A stretch of DNA of 49,372 nucleotides, from NCBI GenBank assembly GCA_030145245.1, contig JAQYWC010000009.1:1-49372 (forward strand), given 5' to 3'. A program made the position numbers and the translations under genes. Origin of the DNA: Desulfobacterium sp. (lineage in GTDB: Bacteria; Desulfobacterota; Desulfobacteria; Desulfobacterales; Desulfobacteraceae). The notes below the pieces were generated by a model. That model made no database searches. It had not been told where the DNA came from and was given only the letters and a program-made list of their open reading frames with translations. Positions 8,291-18,011 of the stretch are shown here, one piece after another. The stretch's first letter is position 1. Each line of letters opens with the position of its first letter.

Positions 8291-9349
8291 ATGTTTTCGG
8301 AAAGAATGAAAAACCTGTCTCCCTATGTTCCCGGTGAACAGCCTCGAAACAGGAAATTTGTCAAGCTCAACACCAATGAAAACCCCTATCCCCCTTCTCC
8401 CGACGTCCAGGAATTGCTCAAGGGATTTGATGCCGGGAAACTGAGGCTCTACCCGGACCCCCTGTTCACGGACCTGCGCCAGGTGATCGCAGACCGGTAC
8501 CACATCGACCCAAAGCAGGTGTTTGTGGGCAACGGCTCGGACGAGGTTTTGGCTTTTGCATTTTACGCCTTCTTCGACAGCATTAACGGGGACCTTCTTT
8601 TTCCGGAACACACCTACAGCTTCTACCCGGTCTACTGCGACTTCCATGGCATCAACTACAAGAAGCTCCCGTTAAAAGGTGATTTTTCCATCGATCTTTC
8701 AGGGTTTCTGGCATCCGGCAAGACCAGCGGGGTTATCTTTCCCAACCCGAATGCCCCCACCGGTATGCTGATTGAACTGGCCGCGATCGAAGAACTCATG
8801 GAAAAACTTCCCAAGGACCGGGTGGTGTTGATCGACGAGGCGTACATCGATTTCGGGGGGGAGAGCGCCGTTTCCCTGATTGGCCGGTTCAAGAACCTCC
8901 TGGTGGTGAAGACCTATTCCAAGAGTCTGTCCCTTGCGGGGATCCGCATCGGGTTTGCCATGGGGGATGAAAAGCTCATCGACGCCCTGTTTGCGGTGAA
9001 AGACTCCTTCAACTCCTACCCGGCGGATGTCCTGTCCCTCGCCATCGCGGAAATCGCCATGAAGGATGTGGCGTATTATGACGGCATCACCGAAAGGATT
9101 ATCAAAAGCCGGGAAACACTGACCCGTGAACTTGCGGCCCTGGGGTGGGAGGTCCTTCCCTCAAAGGCCAATTTCGTGTTTGCCAGGAAAGAGGGACTGG
9201 ATGGCCGGGAGATCTATGATCGGTTGAGAGAAGAGGGATTCCTGGTGCGGCATTTCAACACCGACGGGATCCGTGATTTTGTCCGGATCACCATCGGAAC
9301 CGAGGAGATGACCGAAGGGCTGACGAGAAAGATCAAGGAAATTTTTTAA
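8291..9349 (+). CDS. hisC: Histidinol-phosphate aminotransferase
   Basis: A 352-residue class I/II PLP-dependent aminotransferase of the HisC type, converting imidazole-acetol phosphate and glutamate to histidinol phosphate in histidine synthesis. It begins MFSERMKNLSPYVPGEQP and shows the HisC signature LNTNENPYPPSP, then NGSDEVLAF, NPNAPTG and DEAYIDF. The PLP-binding lysine is Lys211 in KTYSKSLSLAG, with the phosphate-binding GIRIGFA following. Length is normal for the family. GAGG lies six bases before the ATG. It stands away from other his genes. The next gene begins only 37 bp downstream and may be co-transcribed. A related aromatic or tyrosine aminotransferase activity cannot be excluded. 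Confidence 0.9.
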   Translation: MFSERMKNLSPYVPGEQPRNRKFVKLNTNENPYPPSPDVQELLKGFDAGKLRLYPDPLFTDLRQVIADRYHIDPKQVFVGNGSDEVLAFAFYAFFDSINGDLLFPEHTYSFYPVYCDFHGINYKKLPLKGDFSIDLSGFLASGKTSGVIFPNPNAPTGMLIELAAIEELMEKLPKDRVVLIDEAYIDFGGESAVSLIGRFKNLLVVKTYSKSLSLAGIRIGFAMGDEKLIDALFAVKDSFNSYPADVLSLAIAEIAMKDVAYYDGITERIIKSRETLTRELAALGWEVLPSKANFVFARKEGLDGREIYDRLREEGFLVRHFNTDGIRDFVRITIGTEEMTEGLTRKIKEIF

Positions 9350-9386
9350 AACCAATAGCAAAACCTGTTCGGCTTGGGAGAAGCGG

Positions 9387-10850
9387 ATGCCTCTGGAACA
9401 GAAAAAGCAATACAACCCCATTATTGTGGGATTTTCGGGAGAAGACGGCCCTTTAAGCATATCGCTGAAGAACGCCCAGGAGCGGTTCGGACGGCTTCCC
9501 AGCTCCTACGGCCTGGTGCCCCCCAAGGAGGGAAGGGAGAGGAAAAAGGGTCTCAACCTCGAGGCGGGGAAGTTTATCCGGGATGTGCTGAAACACGGGG
9601 ATAAAAACCTGAAAGGGGCTGTGATTCAGTATTTTAAGGGCTGGCACCGGGACCTGTCTTCGGAGTTCGGGATAAATATCGACCCGTTTCTGAACATAAA
9701 CGATCCGCACAGGGTTCTTGAGGTCATCCGGCAAAACCGTCCCCTGATTAAAAAAATCCTCCGGATGGACTTGAAAGCCAGCCTGCTGGAAAAGGGACTG
9801 ATCTTGAAAGATGTCCTGAACTCCATCAAGGAGGAGAACCTGGCCGAAGCCGTATACCGGATCCTCACCAAAAAGATCCGGCAGTTTACGAGGGATACGA
9901 AAAAGAGGGAGGCCCAGGAGATCCTGGATTGTCTCCATGCAAGGGAGCTCCTCAACCGACTTGAGACCCTTGTCCACGGCAGCCTTTTGGAACCTGAAAA
10001 CACCCGGCTTTCCAGCTATGCAGACGAAGCGGCAAAACTTTTTTTGGGCATGCCCGAAAGAATCGGCTTTACAGGAACAGAGACACTTCTCGGCATCACG
10101 GGGGCCGGCATCGAGTTTGAATTTGCCACCCGGGATATCTCCTATTTGAAGCTCGGGAAAGATACCGGGGACTGTACATCGGACAAGAAGAATTTCCAGG
10201 CGGACACGGGGATCGAAAACATTTTCTGGACCGTGTTTTCCTGGATCCTGGACCGGAACTACCAGATTTTGAAGGTGTATTACCATGGGGAGTTTGTGAT
10301 GAAGGTCCATCTTCTTCCCCTCTACATCACCGACATGGCATCCCCGGTCCCGTGGAACAGTGCCTGCACCCCCGGCCGGAGCGACTACATGATCCTGGCC
10401 GTGGACGCGGTGGAAACCATCCGGGGATTCCGGGACGACATCCCCGGGTACGGCAGGGAAGATCTTCTTTCAGTCAAGGATGAGGTTTTCGGGAAAACCC
10501 TGGAGAAAATAGCTGAAATTGCAGGGCGCATGGGGATTGACCACATCTATGGGGAGAAATTTTCCAATACCCGCTGGGTTCGGGAGTATTACGACACCTT
10601 TCCCGAAATTTTCCTCCACGTGAATCACATTGAAAAGATCGACCAGCTGGAGGATATTTTCTACCTGGCCCGTAGCATCTGCCGGGGTTCCGGTTACGAC
10701 CTCCCTGACGATCTGTTCATGGAGATCCAGATGAAAAACACCTATCTGTCCCCCAAAATCATCAACAAGGCCCCGGGGGTCAAGTCGTTTTCCGTCATAA
10801 AAGGAAATCCCTCAAACGGCATCCCCATGAATCGGGTGATCGGAATTTGA
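9387..10850 (+). CDS. Protein of unknown function (487 aa)
   Basis: I do not recognise this family. The ATG at 9387 follows hisC by 37 bp in the same direction. The protein is soluble: no signal peptide and no membrane segment are visible. The first 40 residues resemble a linker (GFSGEDGPLSI). The middle (about 80-220) is rich in charged helices. A central block around 225-320 is more hydrophobic and carries LGKDTGDCTSDKK, followed by a strand-rich stretch (FSWILDRNYQILKVYYHGEF). The Gly-Asp-Cys-Thr segment followed by a conserved-looking beta core recalls small domains with a conserved cysteine, but no catalytic triad can be named. Codon use is like hisC, so this appears to be a resident gene. 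Function not assigned. Confidence 0.75.
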   Translation: MPLEQKKQYNPIIVGFSGEDGPLSISLKNAQERFGRLPSSYGLVPPKEGRERKKGLNLEAGKFIRDVLKHGDKNLKGAVIQYFKGWHRDLSSEFGINIDPFLNINDPHRVLEVIRQNRPLIKKILRMDLKASLLEKGLILKDVLNSIKEENLAEAVYRILTKKIRQFTRDTKKREAQEILDCLHARELLNRLETLVHGSLLEPENTRLSSYADEAAKLFLGMPERIGFTGTETLLGITGAGIEFEFATRDISYLKLGKDTGDCTSDKKNFQADTGIENIFWTVFSWILDRNYQILKVYYHGEFVMKVHLLPLYITDMASPVPWNSACTPGRSDYMILAVDAVETIRGFRDDIPGYGREDLLSVKDEVFGKTLEKIAEIAGRMGIDHIYGEKFSNTRWVREYYDTFPEIFLHVNHIEKIDQLEDIFYLARSICRGSGYDLPDDLFMEIQMKNTYLSPKIINKAPGVKSFSVIKGNPSNGIPMNRVIGI

Positions 10851-10895
10851 CATCCTCCCCTCCCTGAACCGGATGCGGCAGGTGTATGGAGATTG

Positions 10896-12008
10896 CTACC
10901 GGGGGTAAATCTTTGAACAGATTGGAAGGATCTCACCAATATCCATTATTTTAAACCGGGCTGGATCAAGCCTGTTTCTGTTTATGTGGCGGATCAGGTC
11001 CAGGCCCGGATAGCCGGCAGGCTCGCTGCCGAGATGGAAGGTTCCCCACTGGGTCGGAATAAAGAAGCGGGCACCAAGGTCTTCAAACCCTTTGACCGCT
11101 TCGGGAATATTCATGTGCTGGTGATGCATGAACCACCTGGGGTGGTAGGCCGTGGTGGCCATGAACGCATAATCAATGGGTGGATATTTTTGCCGGATCT
11201 CCATGAACCCCTTGAAATATCCCGAATCCCCGCCGAAATAAAGGGTCGCCGTGGGGGTGACAAGCAGCCAGGAGGCCCAAAGGGAGCGGTTCCTTCCCTG
11301 GTTGATTCTTAAGGACCAGTGCTGGGCCGGAAGGCAGATCAGTTTTGAATCATTCCCGGTTTCGATCTCTTCCCACCAGTCCATTTCATGGACATTGTTC
11401 TTGTTCATGGCCATGACATAGTTTTTAAGGCCTTTGGGAACAAATACGGTTGCATTTTCGGGCAGGTTTTTCATGGTGGACCGGTCCAGATGGTCATAAT
11501 GATTGTGGGAAATCACAATATTGACCTCTTTGACAAGTTCATTGAACGCCTTTAAGGACAGGGCAGGGGGCGTCTGCCTCGATATCACCAGGGCGCGATT
11601 GGAAAAAATGGGGTCTGTCATCCAGTATGTGCCGTTAATACGGATCAAAAAGGTGTTGTGACCGATCCAGAGGATGAAATCGCCCCTGGTCTGTGCAACT
11701 CTTCTTGCCGTGTCGGGAATCACCCTTGGGAGAAATGTTTTTTCCGGGTCAGTGTAGTCTGTTTTTGAAAATAGTTTCCAGCCCAGCACATCCAGAAAGC
11801 TTTTGTCTGCCATTTTCATCCAGGGGCTGAAAAATCTTCCGTCTCTGTAATGGGGCGCGTGGAGATCCCCACGCCGGGTCTCCTCTATCCTCCTGGCCCA
11901 CGTTAACTCTGAGAAAATGTCTTTGTCCCTGGATGAACAGGATGATAACAGCGGCATGATAAACACTGTAAGGCCAATAAAAAACCAGAGGCGATGGAAC
12001 GTCATCAT
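10896..12008 (-). CDS. Metallo-beta-lactamase-fold lipoprotein (RomA/NAPE-PLD-like)
   Basis: A protein of about 370 residues, starting MMTFHRLWFFIGLTVFIMPL, with the lipobox-like LLSSCSS at about residues 19-25, so probably a lipoprotein. The frame extends 13 codons upstream, but those codons run into the end of the preceding gene, and the later start puts the signal peptide at the N-terminus. The metallo-beta-lactamase zinc motif HNHYDHLD is intact, followed by PAQHWSLR, FGGDSGYFKGF and a C-terminal HHQHMNIPEA, as in the UlaG/RomA/NAPE-PLD group, which includes phosphodiesterases of lipid or cyclic phosphate substrates. It ends a run of minus-strand genes and starts about 10 bp after the CBS protein gene. 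It converges with the unknown gene at 10850. Substrate unknown. Confidence 0.85.
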   Translation of the reverse strand: MMTFHRLWFFIGLTVFIMPLLSSCSSRDKDIFSELTWARRIEETRRGDLHAPHYRDGRFFSPWMKMADKSFLDVLGWKLFSKTDYTDPEKTFLPRVIPDTARRVAQTRGDFILWIGHNTFLIRINGTYWMTDPIFSNRALVISRQTPPALSLKAFNELVKEVNIVISHNHYDHLDRSTMKNLPENATVFVPKGLKNYVMAMNKNNVHEMDWWEEIETGNDSKLICLPAQHWSLRINQGRNRSLWASWLLVTPTATLYFGGDSGYFKGFMEIRQKYPPIDYAFMATTAYHPRWFMHHQHMNIPEAVKGFEDLGARFFIPTQWGTFHLGSEPAGYPGLDLIRHINRNRLDPARFKIMDIGEILPICSKIYPR

Positions 12009-12018
12009 GCCGTCATAT

Positions 12019-12696
12019 CTAGTGATACACCATCCTGATATTGTCATGGTGGTCGATGATGTAGATCAGCTCTCCTTTTGTCTGGAGCTCTTCGGTGATG
12101 GCTTCGAGCCTGACACGGTCGATATCGCTCATGCGCATGAACACCTTGCGATATCCCCTGGGCAGGTTGTCGTCGGAGGTCAGGATGCTGATCACCCGTC
12201 CCCCATAATTTCGAAGCAGTTCAGCTATCTCTTTGATGGAATGGCGGGTGTCCTTGACCACCACGCCGAACTGAACGCTGTCTTTCCGTTTGCCGGTTAA
12301 GGATATCAGGGCTTTATAAACGTTGGTCTGGGTGATGACCCCCACAAGGTTGTTCATCTCATCCACCACGGGTGCCCCGGATATCTTGTGCTCCAGGAGC
12401 AGTTCCGCTGTTTCATCAATGGAAAAATTATAGGGAACCCGGATGGGATCCCTGCTCATGATGGAATCGATTTTCACATGGGCAAGGGTGGTAAGATCCG
12501 TCTCATTGGTGGTGACAGCATCGGATGCCGATGCCCGTTTCAGATCTCTGTCGGTGATGACTCCTTTAAGCACGCCATTGTTCAGAACAGGCAGCATCCT
12601 GATCTTTTTGGATTTCATAATCTGAATCGCTCTTTCCAGGGTACAGTCCGGGTCAACAGTGATCACATTCCTGGTCATCCAGTGTTTGACAAGCAT
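12019..12696 (-). CDS. CBS-domain pair with ACT-like C-terminus (AcuB-like)
   Basis: A 225-residue protein starting MLVKHWMTRNVITVDPDCTL. Two CBS domains fill residues 1-60 (with MLPVLNNGVLKGVITDRDL) and about 75-135 (with SGAPVVDEMNNLVGVITQTN). A C-terminal domain of about 75 residues (VQFGVVVKDTRHSIKEIAELL) looks like an ACT domain. This order is found in AcuB-like proteins and other adenylate-sensing regulators. The open frame continues 24 codons upstream, but GGAGG lies eight bases before the ATG at 12696, so that start is preferred. It is placed between the chemoreceptor and the lipoprotein, all on the same strand. The partner and ligand are unknown. Confidence 0.85.
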   Translation of the reverse strand: MLVKHWMTRNVITVDPDCTLERAIQIMKSKKIRMLPVLNNGVLKGVITDRDLKRASASDAVTTNETDLTTLAHVKIDSIMSRDPIRVPYNFSIDETAELLLEHKISGAPVVDEMNNLVGVITQTNVYKALISLTGKRKDSVQFGVVVKDTRHSIKEIAELLRNYGGRVISILTSDDNLPRGYRKVFMRMSDIDRVRLEAITEELQTKGELIYIIDHHDNIRMVYH

Positions 12697-12776
12697 CGGG
12701 GGAACCTCCATTTCTCTATTCTGTATCGTTAGTATTTCTCCGTATAAAATCAGTTCAAGATGGGGCAAAGGAAATC

Positions 12777-14495
12777 CTACACCTTGAATTTACCCATCAT
12801 CTGTTTAAGATGATCCGCCAGACCGAACAGTTCATTTGAATTGCTGTCCAGCTGGGAACTGCTGGCTGACATTTCATCTGCGGAACTGTTAACATCTGCA
12901 ATGTCCCTGGCGATCTCTTCGGCAACCGTGGAACTCTGCGCAACGTTTTCATTTACCTCCTCAATTCCCAGGGAAGCCTGGGCAACATTTTCCGAGATCT
13001 CCTTTGTTGTAACGGATTGTTCCTCAATGGCGGCGGAGATCGTGGCCACACTTTTATTTACATCCTCGATAATCAGCGAAATCTTTTTGATTTCGGAAAC
13101 GCTCTCCTGGGTCGCACCCTGGATGCCGCCGACCCTGCCTTTGATTTCAAGGGTGGCTTCGGCAGTCTGTTTGGCAAGCTCCTTGATTTCATTGGCAACT
13201 ACGGCAAACCCTTTTCCGGCCTCCCCGGCCCGGGCCGCCTCAATGGTGGCGTTCAGGGCAAGGAGATTGGTCTGTTCCGAAATATCGGTAATAGCCTCGG
13301 TGACTTTGGTTATCTCCGTGGCAGCCTTGCCAAGTTCGTTAATCCTGTCCAGGGCTTTACCCGCCTGGCCTACCGCTTCTTCAGTTACGGCGCTTGCTTT
13401 TTCCGAATTTCGCAGTATTTCATCGATCGTACCTGCCATCTCCTCTGTTGACGCCGTCACCACGTTAACATTGGTGGAAGCCTGCTCGCTTGCTGCTGCC
13501 ACGGAACTCATATTGGCACTCATCTCCTCTGCTGCCGCAGCAACCGCATTTGATTTGCCGGATAAGCCGTCCGCCCCTTTGGATATGTTTTTCGAAATTT
13601 CCGATAGGTCCCTGGAAGAGGTGCTCACGTTTTCGGCGCTTCCTGCAACCTCTCCGATGATCCCCTGGAGTTTCTCAATAAAACGGTTAAACCATTTTGC
13701 TAATTCTCCCAACTCGTCTTTTCTGTTGGCATGGAGTCGCTTGGTGAGGTCTCCTTCACCCTCGGCAATATCCCTGATCATGGCAACGGTTTTTTTGATG
13801 GGACCGATAACGATGAGCTGCAGGCACAGAACGATTGTCGTGATCAATGCGGCAACGATGCATATTGTCACAACAACCTGGATGGATATGGCTTTTTCTA
13901 TGCTTTCACCGGCGATATTGCGAAAGTTCAGGATCTCCTGTTCGGTCAACTCCTTTTTCTGCCGGACCTCGTCGGCAAGCAATTTGTCGGTATAATAAAC
14001 TTGGACAATACCGACCTGTTCCTTTTCGTGGTAGGAGGGGGATTTGAAAGATAATTTTTCATCAAGGGCGATACTGGCAGGAATCTTTTCCCCTGTTATG
14101 ATTTCCGGGGTTTTCCATGCTGCGGCAAAGGGTCCATCGTCTGCATCCATGACCTGTATGGCCTGGATGCTAGGCAGTTTCATGAAGGTTTTCAAAAGCG
14201 CATTCAGGCGGTCTGAATCAAAATTGTAGAGAAACGATTCCGATATGCCGCCGCATATTTCAGAATTGATTTTTGTTCTGCCGGCAAGGGATACTCTCTG
14301 ATTCTCTGAATACGATTCAAGAGCTTTTTCTTGCATCTGAACATAATTTTCGATCATAACCCTGGAAAGGTTTGATTCAAGTCTTATGAAAACAAGGCTG
14401 CTGCCGGTCAGAAGAATAAGGATAACAACACTTGTGATCAAAGATGTTTTCAGTGAAATTCCTAATTTTATGCGATTTAAGATATTGTTTTCCAT
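12777..14495 (-). CDS. Methyl-accepting chemotaxis protein
   Basis: A 572-residue inner-membrane chemoreceptor. Transmembrane segment 1 is at about residues 19-37 and segment 2 at 204-230, giving a periplasmic sensor of about 165 residues. A HAMP domain follows ([20 protein letters not shown] onward, 231-283). The cytoplasmic coiled-coil ends with the conserved signalling tip [20 protein letters not shown] and [11 protein letters not shown]. No C-terminal CheR-tether pentapeptide is seen. The sensor is of the double-helical or Cache-like size but I cannot name its ligand. The solute-binding protein encoded just upstream on the same strand may deliver the ligand. No che genes are in the window. 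Confidence 0.93.
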   Translation of the reverse strand: MENNILNRIKLGISLKTSLITSVVILILLTGSSLVFIRLESNLSRVMIENYVQMQEKALESYSENQRVSLAGRTKINSEICGGISESFLYNFDSDRLNALLKTFMKLPSIQAIQVMDADDGPFAAAWKTPEIITGEKIPASIALDEKLSFKSPSYHEKEQVGIVQVYYTDKLLADEVRQKKELTEQEILNFRNIAGESIEKAISIQVVVTICIVAALITTIVLCLQLIVIGPIKKTVAMIRDIAEGEGDLTKRLHANRKDELGELAKWFNRFIEKLQGIIGEVAGSAENVSTSSRDLSEISKNISKGADGLSGKSNAVAAAAEEMSANMSSVAAASEQASTNVNVVTASTEEMAGTIDEILRNSEKASAVTEEAVGQAGKALDRINELGKAATEITKVTEAITDISEQTNLLALNATIEAARAGEAGKGFAVVANEIKELAKQTAEATLEIKGRVGGIQGATQESVSEIKKISLIIEDVNKSVATISAAIEEQSVTTKEISENVAQASLGIEEVNENVAQSSTVAEEIARDIADVNSSADEMSASSSQLDSNSNELFGLADHLKQMMGKFKV

Positions 14496-14585
14496 TAAAA
14501 CATCCTTTCATGGTGTCAGAAAGTTCATATCTTTCGTTATTTCCGCACATACGCGTCTCTAACCGGGACGGTGAGTTGCACGGAC

Positions 14586-15347
14586 TTACTCAAATCCGTG
14601 CCGCTTCAGTATCTCTTTCACTGTTCCGTCTTCCTGGATTATTTTCAGGCCTTTGTTGAAGCCTTCTACTTTTTTCTCATACCCCGGAATCTTTTTTGAA
14701 AATATGGTGTAAAGTTTGTTGGTCTGGAGCGCAGGTTCGATGAACTCAATTTCTCCCACGGCGTCTTTAAACTTTTTGTTAACCAAATCCTGCAATACGG
14801 CTTTTGAACCGACAATAAGGTCGACCCTGCCCCTGAGCAGTTTTTTTAAATTTATCTCCGCATTTTCGGCAGGGTCTTTTTTCAGATAGGTTGCAGCATC
14901 AAACTCTTCAGAATATACGTATCCCCTTATTATTCCTATTCTATAGGGTTTTAGATTTTCAAGGGTGGTGTAGGTTATCTTTTTCTCTTTTTTGGCGCAT
15001 AAAAAGACTTCAACCTTTCCAATGGAATCCGGGTATTTAAAAAATTTTGCCCTTTCATCGCTGAAGTAGGCCCCTACAAGCCCATCGTATTTACCCTTTT
15101 TGGCCATCTCCAGTGCCCGGTTCCAATCCATGAACTTAATTTCAACATCATAGCCGGCCTTTTTGCAAGCGGCCCTGGTTATTTCAGCAATAAATCCGTT
15201 ATTTGGCAGGTCCTCCCCATAATAGGGTGCCCATGACATGGTTGCAAAAATGATTTTATTTCCTTCCGCGGAAACAATGCTGCCCCAGGGAGCAAGGATC
15301 ATGCAAAAAAATGATACAATAATAATAAAACTTTTTTTTCTTTTCAT
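14586..15347 (-). CDS. Periplasmic solute-binding protein, family 3
   Basis: A 253-residue SBP_bac_3-type protein with a signal peptide (KKSFIIIVSFFCMIL...SIVSAEG). It has the typical bilobal pattern: MSWAPYYGEDLPNNGFIAEI near the start, MDWNRALEMAKKGKYDGLVG in lobe 1, and the return IGIIRGYVYSEEF. Such proteins bind amino acids or other small polar solutes. There is no permease or ATPase gene next to it. The downstream chemoreceptor, 90 bp away on the same strand, suggests that it acts as a sensory binding protein, or as an orphan subunit of a transporter elsewhere. AGGAGG lies before the ATG. Confidence 0.88.
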   Translation of the reverse strand: MKRKKSFIIIVSFFCMILAPWGSIVSAEGNKIIFATMSWAPYYGEDLPNNGFIAEITRAACKKAGYDVEIKFMDWNRALEMAKKGKYDGLVGAYFSDERAKFFKYPDSIGKVEVFLCAKKEKKITYTTLENLKPYRIGIIRGYVYSEEFDAATYLKKDPAENAEINLKKLLRGRVDLIVGSKAVLQDLVNKKFKDAVGEIEFIEPALQTNKLYTIFSKKIPGYEKKVEGFNKGLKIIQEDGTVKEILKRHGFE

Positions 15348-15373
15348 GACAGTTCCTCCTTAAATGATGAATA

Positions 15374-16552
15374 TCAGCCTTTGACCACGGCAAGGGGAGT
15401 CAACTCCATGACCACCTCCACCAGGTCTTTCTGGTTCTCCATCACCAGATCAATGTCCTTGTAGGCACTGCTGGCTTCGTCCAGATCTCTCACATGCCTC
15501 AGGGCGTGGATCACGCCCAGCCGGTTCAGTCTTTCCACTTCAGTCTGAAGGTTAAGCACCTTACGGGCCTGGGTCCGGCTCATGAGCCTTCCTGCTCCGT
15601 GGGAACAGGATGAAAAACTGTCACGGCACCCCAGCCCCTTTACGATATAGCTCTTTGTCCCCTGGGAGCCGGGGATGATGCCGTCCTCTCCCTTCCTGGC
15701 TGAGGTGGCGCCTTTCCGGTGTACGTATACCTCTTCTCCAAAATGCGTTTCCAGGGCAGCGTAGTTGTGGGCAATATTGATCATCCGGGCGAAATCGCCG
15801 GAAGATAGGGGGCCGGAAGGACCGGGTATGGTTTCTGCCACGATCTCCATCAGCCTGTCCATCATCAGCCGCCTGTTGGCCAGGGCAAATTCCACACAGT
15901 ACTGCATCTCCCTGAGATACTCCCTGCCCGCAGATGAGGAGATCCTGAAGTAGGCCAGCTGCCATTGTTTTGGTATGGCGTCCCGTTTTTTCTTGTTCTC
16001 CTTGATGGCAAGCTTGTTGTAGTATGAAGCCACGGTGTAGCCGATATTCCGGCTGCCGGAATGGATCATGAGCCAGACATGGCCGTCCGACCCCTTCTGG
16101 ACCTCGATGAAATGGTTTCCACCGCCCAGGGTTCCCACCTGTTTGATGGCATTGCCGTACTCGCGTTTGCAGATGGGGCCCAGGGGAAGATCCGGCATAT
16201 GGCTTTTATTCTGGGGTTTGTTGTGGCGGGTCATGCCCAGGGGCACCTGCTCACGGATTTTTCGCATCACATCCTTGAGCTGGCCCTGGGTCACTTCCGT
16301 AAGGGCTGTTTTCACGGCGCACATGCCGCAGCCGATATCCACACCCACAGCATTGGGGATGATCACCCCCCGGGTGGCAAGAACTCCGCCAATGGGCATG
16401 CCGTACCCCTGGTGGGCGTCGGGCATGATGGCCACATGCTGGTGGGCATGGGGGAAATTTGCGATGTTCCGGGCCTGCTGCATGGCCCCCTCCTCGATAT
16501 CATCGAGCCACAGCTTGATGGGTATTTTCTCTGTATCTATGATTCTTTTCAT
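15374..16552 (-). CDS. RtcB-family RNA ligase
   Basis: A 392-residue RtcB-type protein, which joins 2',3'-cyclic phosphate or 3'-phosphate RNA ends to 5'-hydroxyl ends using GTP and Mn. Seen are AIMPDAHQGYGMPIGGVLAT, the metal site GVDIGCGM, GGGNHFIE, HSGSRNIG, GSQGTKSYI, and the guanylylated histidine His318 in SHGAGR. All the key residues are in place. It is shorter than E. coli RtcB (408) and resembles the RtcB paralogue group seen in many bacteria. No archease or RtcA gene and no RtcR-type activator are adjacent. Its upstream region has no obvious Shine-Dalgarno sequence. The role may be RNA repair. Confidence 0.9.
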   Translation of the reverse strand: MKRIIDTEKIPIKLWLDDIEEGAMQQARNIANFPHAHQHVAIMPDAHQGYGMPIGGVLATRGVIIPNAVGVDIGCGMCAVKTALTEVTQGQLKDVMRKIREQVPLGMTRHNKPQNKSHMPDLPLGPICKREYGNAIKQVGTLGGGNHFIEVQKGSDGHVWLMIHSGSRNIGYTVASYYNKLAIKENKKKRDAIPKQWQLAYFRISSSAGREYLREMQYCVEFALANRRLMMDRLMEIVAETIPGPSGPLSSGDFARMINIAHNYAALETHFGEEVYVHRKGATSARKGEDGIIPGSQGTKSYIVKGLGCRDSFSSCSHGAGRLMSRTQARKVLNLQTEVERLNRLGVIHALRHVRDLDEASSAYKDIDLVMENQKDLVEVVMELTPLAVVKG

Positions 16553-16722
16553 GGGATTTTACGACTAACCCCTTTATCGTTCCATGGCATGAACGAAATA
16601 AACCAGTAATCTGATGGTTATGACATGTTTTACTGTTAGCATAAGTATTAGCTGAAAACAAGGACGGAACCGCCTGAAGGGGTTGGAAAAATCCAATGGA
16701 TGACTGTTCCTCCGCAGCAGCA

Positions 16723-17541
16723 TCAGCCCAGGGCCACATCAAGGATCATCATCACCGTAAAACCGATCATGGTTGCCATTGTTACGATATCGATATTTTC
16801 CTCTTTCCGCTGGGATTCCGGGATCAGTTCTTCCACCACCACAAAAATCATTGCCCCGGCAGCAAAGCAGAGGGCATAGGGCAGGATGTCCTGCATGTGA
16901 AGGACAAACAATGCTCCCAGCACCCCGGCAACGGGCTCAACCATGCCGGACGCCTGGCCCATGAGGAAGCTTTTGGTCCTGCCCATTCCTTCCCGCCTCA
17001 ATGGCAGCGATACCGCAGCTCCCTCAGGAAAATTCTGGAGACCGATTCCGATTGCCAGTGCAATGGCGCCGCCAATGGTGGCAGAGGGGAGATCGGCTGC
17101 CACAGCCCCGAAAGCAACGCCGACAGCAAGCCCTTCCGGGATATTATGCAGGGTGATGGCAAGTACCAGCAGCGTACTTCGCTGCCAGGATGTCTTTATG
17201 CCCTCGCTGTGCGTAATGTCCAGGCCCAGATGGAGATGGGGCAGCAGGCGATCAGCCACCCTCATGAAAATCCCGCCGCCCATGAAGCCGATCACGGCTG
17301 TCAGCCATGGAATATGACCCATCTGTTCGGCCATCTCTATGCCTGGGGCGAGCAGGGACCAGAAACTTGCGGCAATCATGACACCGGCAGCGAAACCGAG
17401 CATACAATCCATGAGTTTGGGGTTTACCCTTTTTGTGAAAAAAACGAGTGCCGCGCCAGCTGCAGTCACCCCCCATGTAAAGAGTGTCGCCATAAGCGCC
17501 TGGGTGACGTGACCGTATTGCTGAATAAAGTCAATCATCAT
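16723..17541 (-). CDS. ZIP-family divalent metal transporter (GufA-like)
   Basis: A 272-residue membrane protein with about eight hydrophobic segments. The paired metal-site motifs of ZIP transporters are clear: HNIPEG at residues 132-137 and NFPEG at 170-174. A moderately histidine-rich loop (HLHLGLDITHSEG, about 102-113) lies between segments. The GufA-type group is known to move zinc and other divalent metals into the cytoplasm. GGGGAA lies just before the two adjacent ATG codons at 17541 and 17538, either of which may be the start. It is a single gene with no partner nearby. Confidence 0.9.
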   Translation of the reverse strand: MMIDFIQQYGHVTQALMATLFTWGVTAAGAALVFFTKRVNPKLMDCMLGFAAGVMIAASFWSLLAPGIEMAEQMGHIPWLTAVIGFMGGGIFMRVADRLLPHLHLGLDITHSEGIKTSWQRSTLLVLAITLHNIPEGLAVGVAFGAVAADLPSATIGGAIALAIGIGLQNFPEGAAVSLPLRREGMGRTKSFLMGQASGMVEPVAGVLGALFVLHMQDILPYALCFAAGAMIFVVVEELIPESQRKEENIDIVTMATMIGFTVMMILDVALG

Positions 17542-18011
17542 ATTTCCCCTGATTGTTAAATAGCAGAACGTTTTTGGTTGGAAATGACAGAAATTCTAAC
17601 CATTTCCCCCAAGGATTGTCAATCATCCATTGATGCCTGTGGCAACATTGAGCGCCTTTGGGATTGATTTTAGGGCCTCGCCGGTGTATCAACTGAAAGA
17701 AGCATGGGTTGGTTTGGAATTCCGCAAAAAACGACTTTAAAATTGATGATTCCACAAGTGTTTCTGAAAAAGTGACGATACTTTACCCTGGATAAACTGA
17801 AATAAAGCAGCTGTAAAAACAGTCGGTTGAAAAATTGCGTTTTTCACAAGCTTATCCCATGCTCACACAAAGAATTAATAATAGACAAAAGTCTTAACTC
17901 TTCAGGCAAATCTTTTGAAGAAGCCTGCGGCGCTTTGTGATGATTATCCTCCCATGCTTATATTGCTGTAAGAACCGATTTTTTTACACGAAAACAAGCA
18001 GGAGGGGAAAG
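17542..18011. other. 470-bp intergenic region between divergent genes
   Basis: The stretch lies between the ZIP gene (minus) and the SpoIIAA-like gene (plus) and should hold both promoters. I see no convincing gene. A short GGAATTCCGCAAA at about 17718 repeats the end of the following gene (about 18363) and may be a chance match or a relic of a tandem copy. No clear riboswitch or terminator was found. Confidence 0.4.

Noticed and set aside
17700-17740. Possible relic of a second SpoIIAA-like gene
   Set aside because: Only the 13-base GGAATTCCGCAAA is shared with the end of the gene at 18012; the frames around it carry stops and no further similarity.
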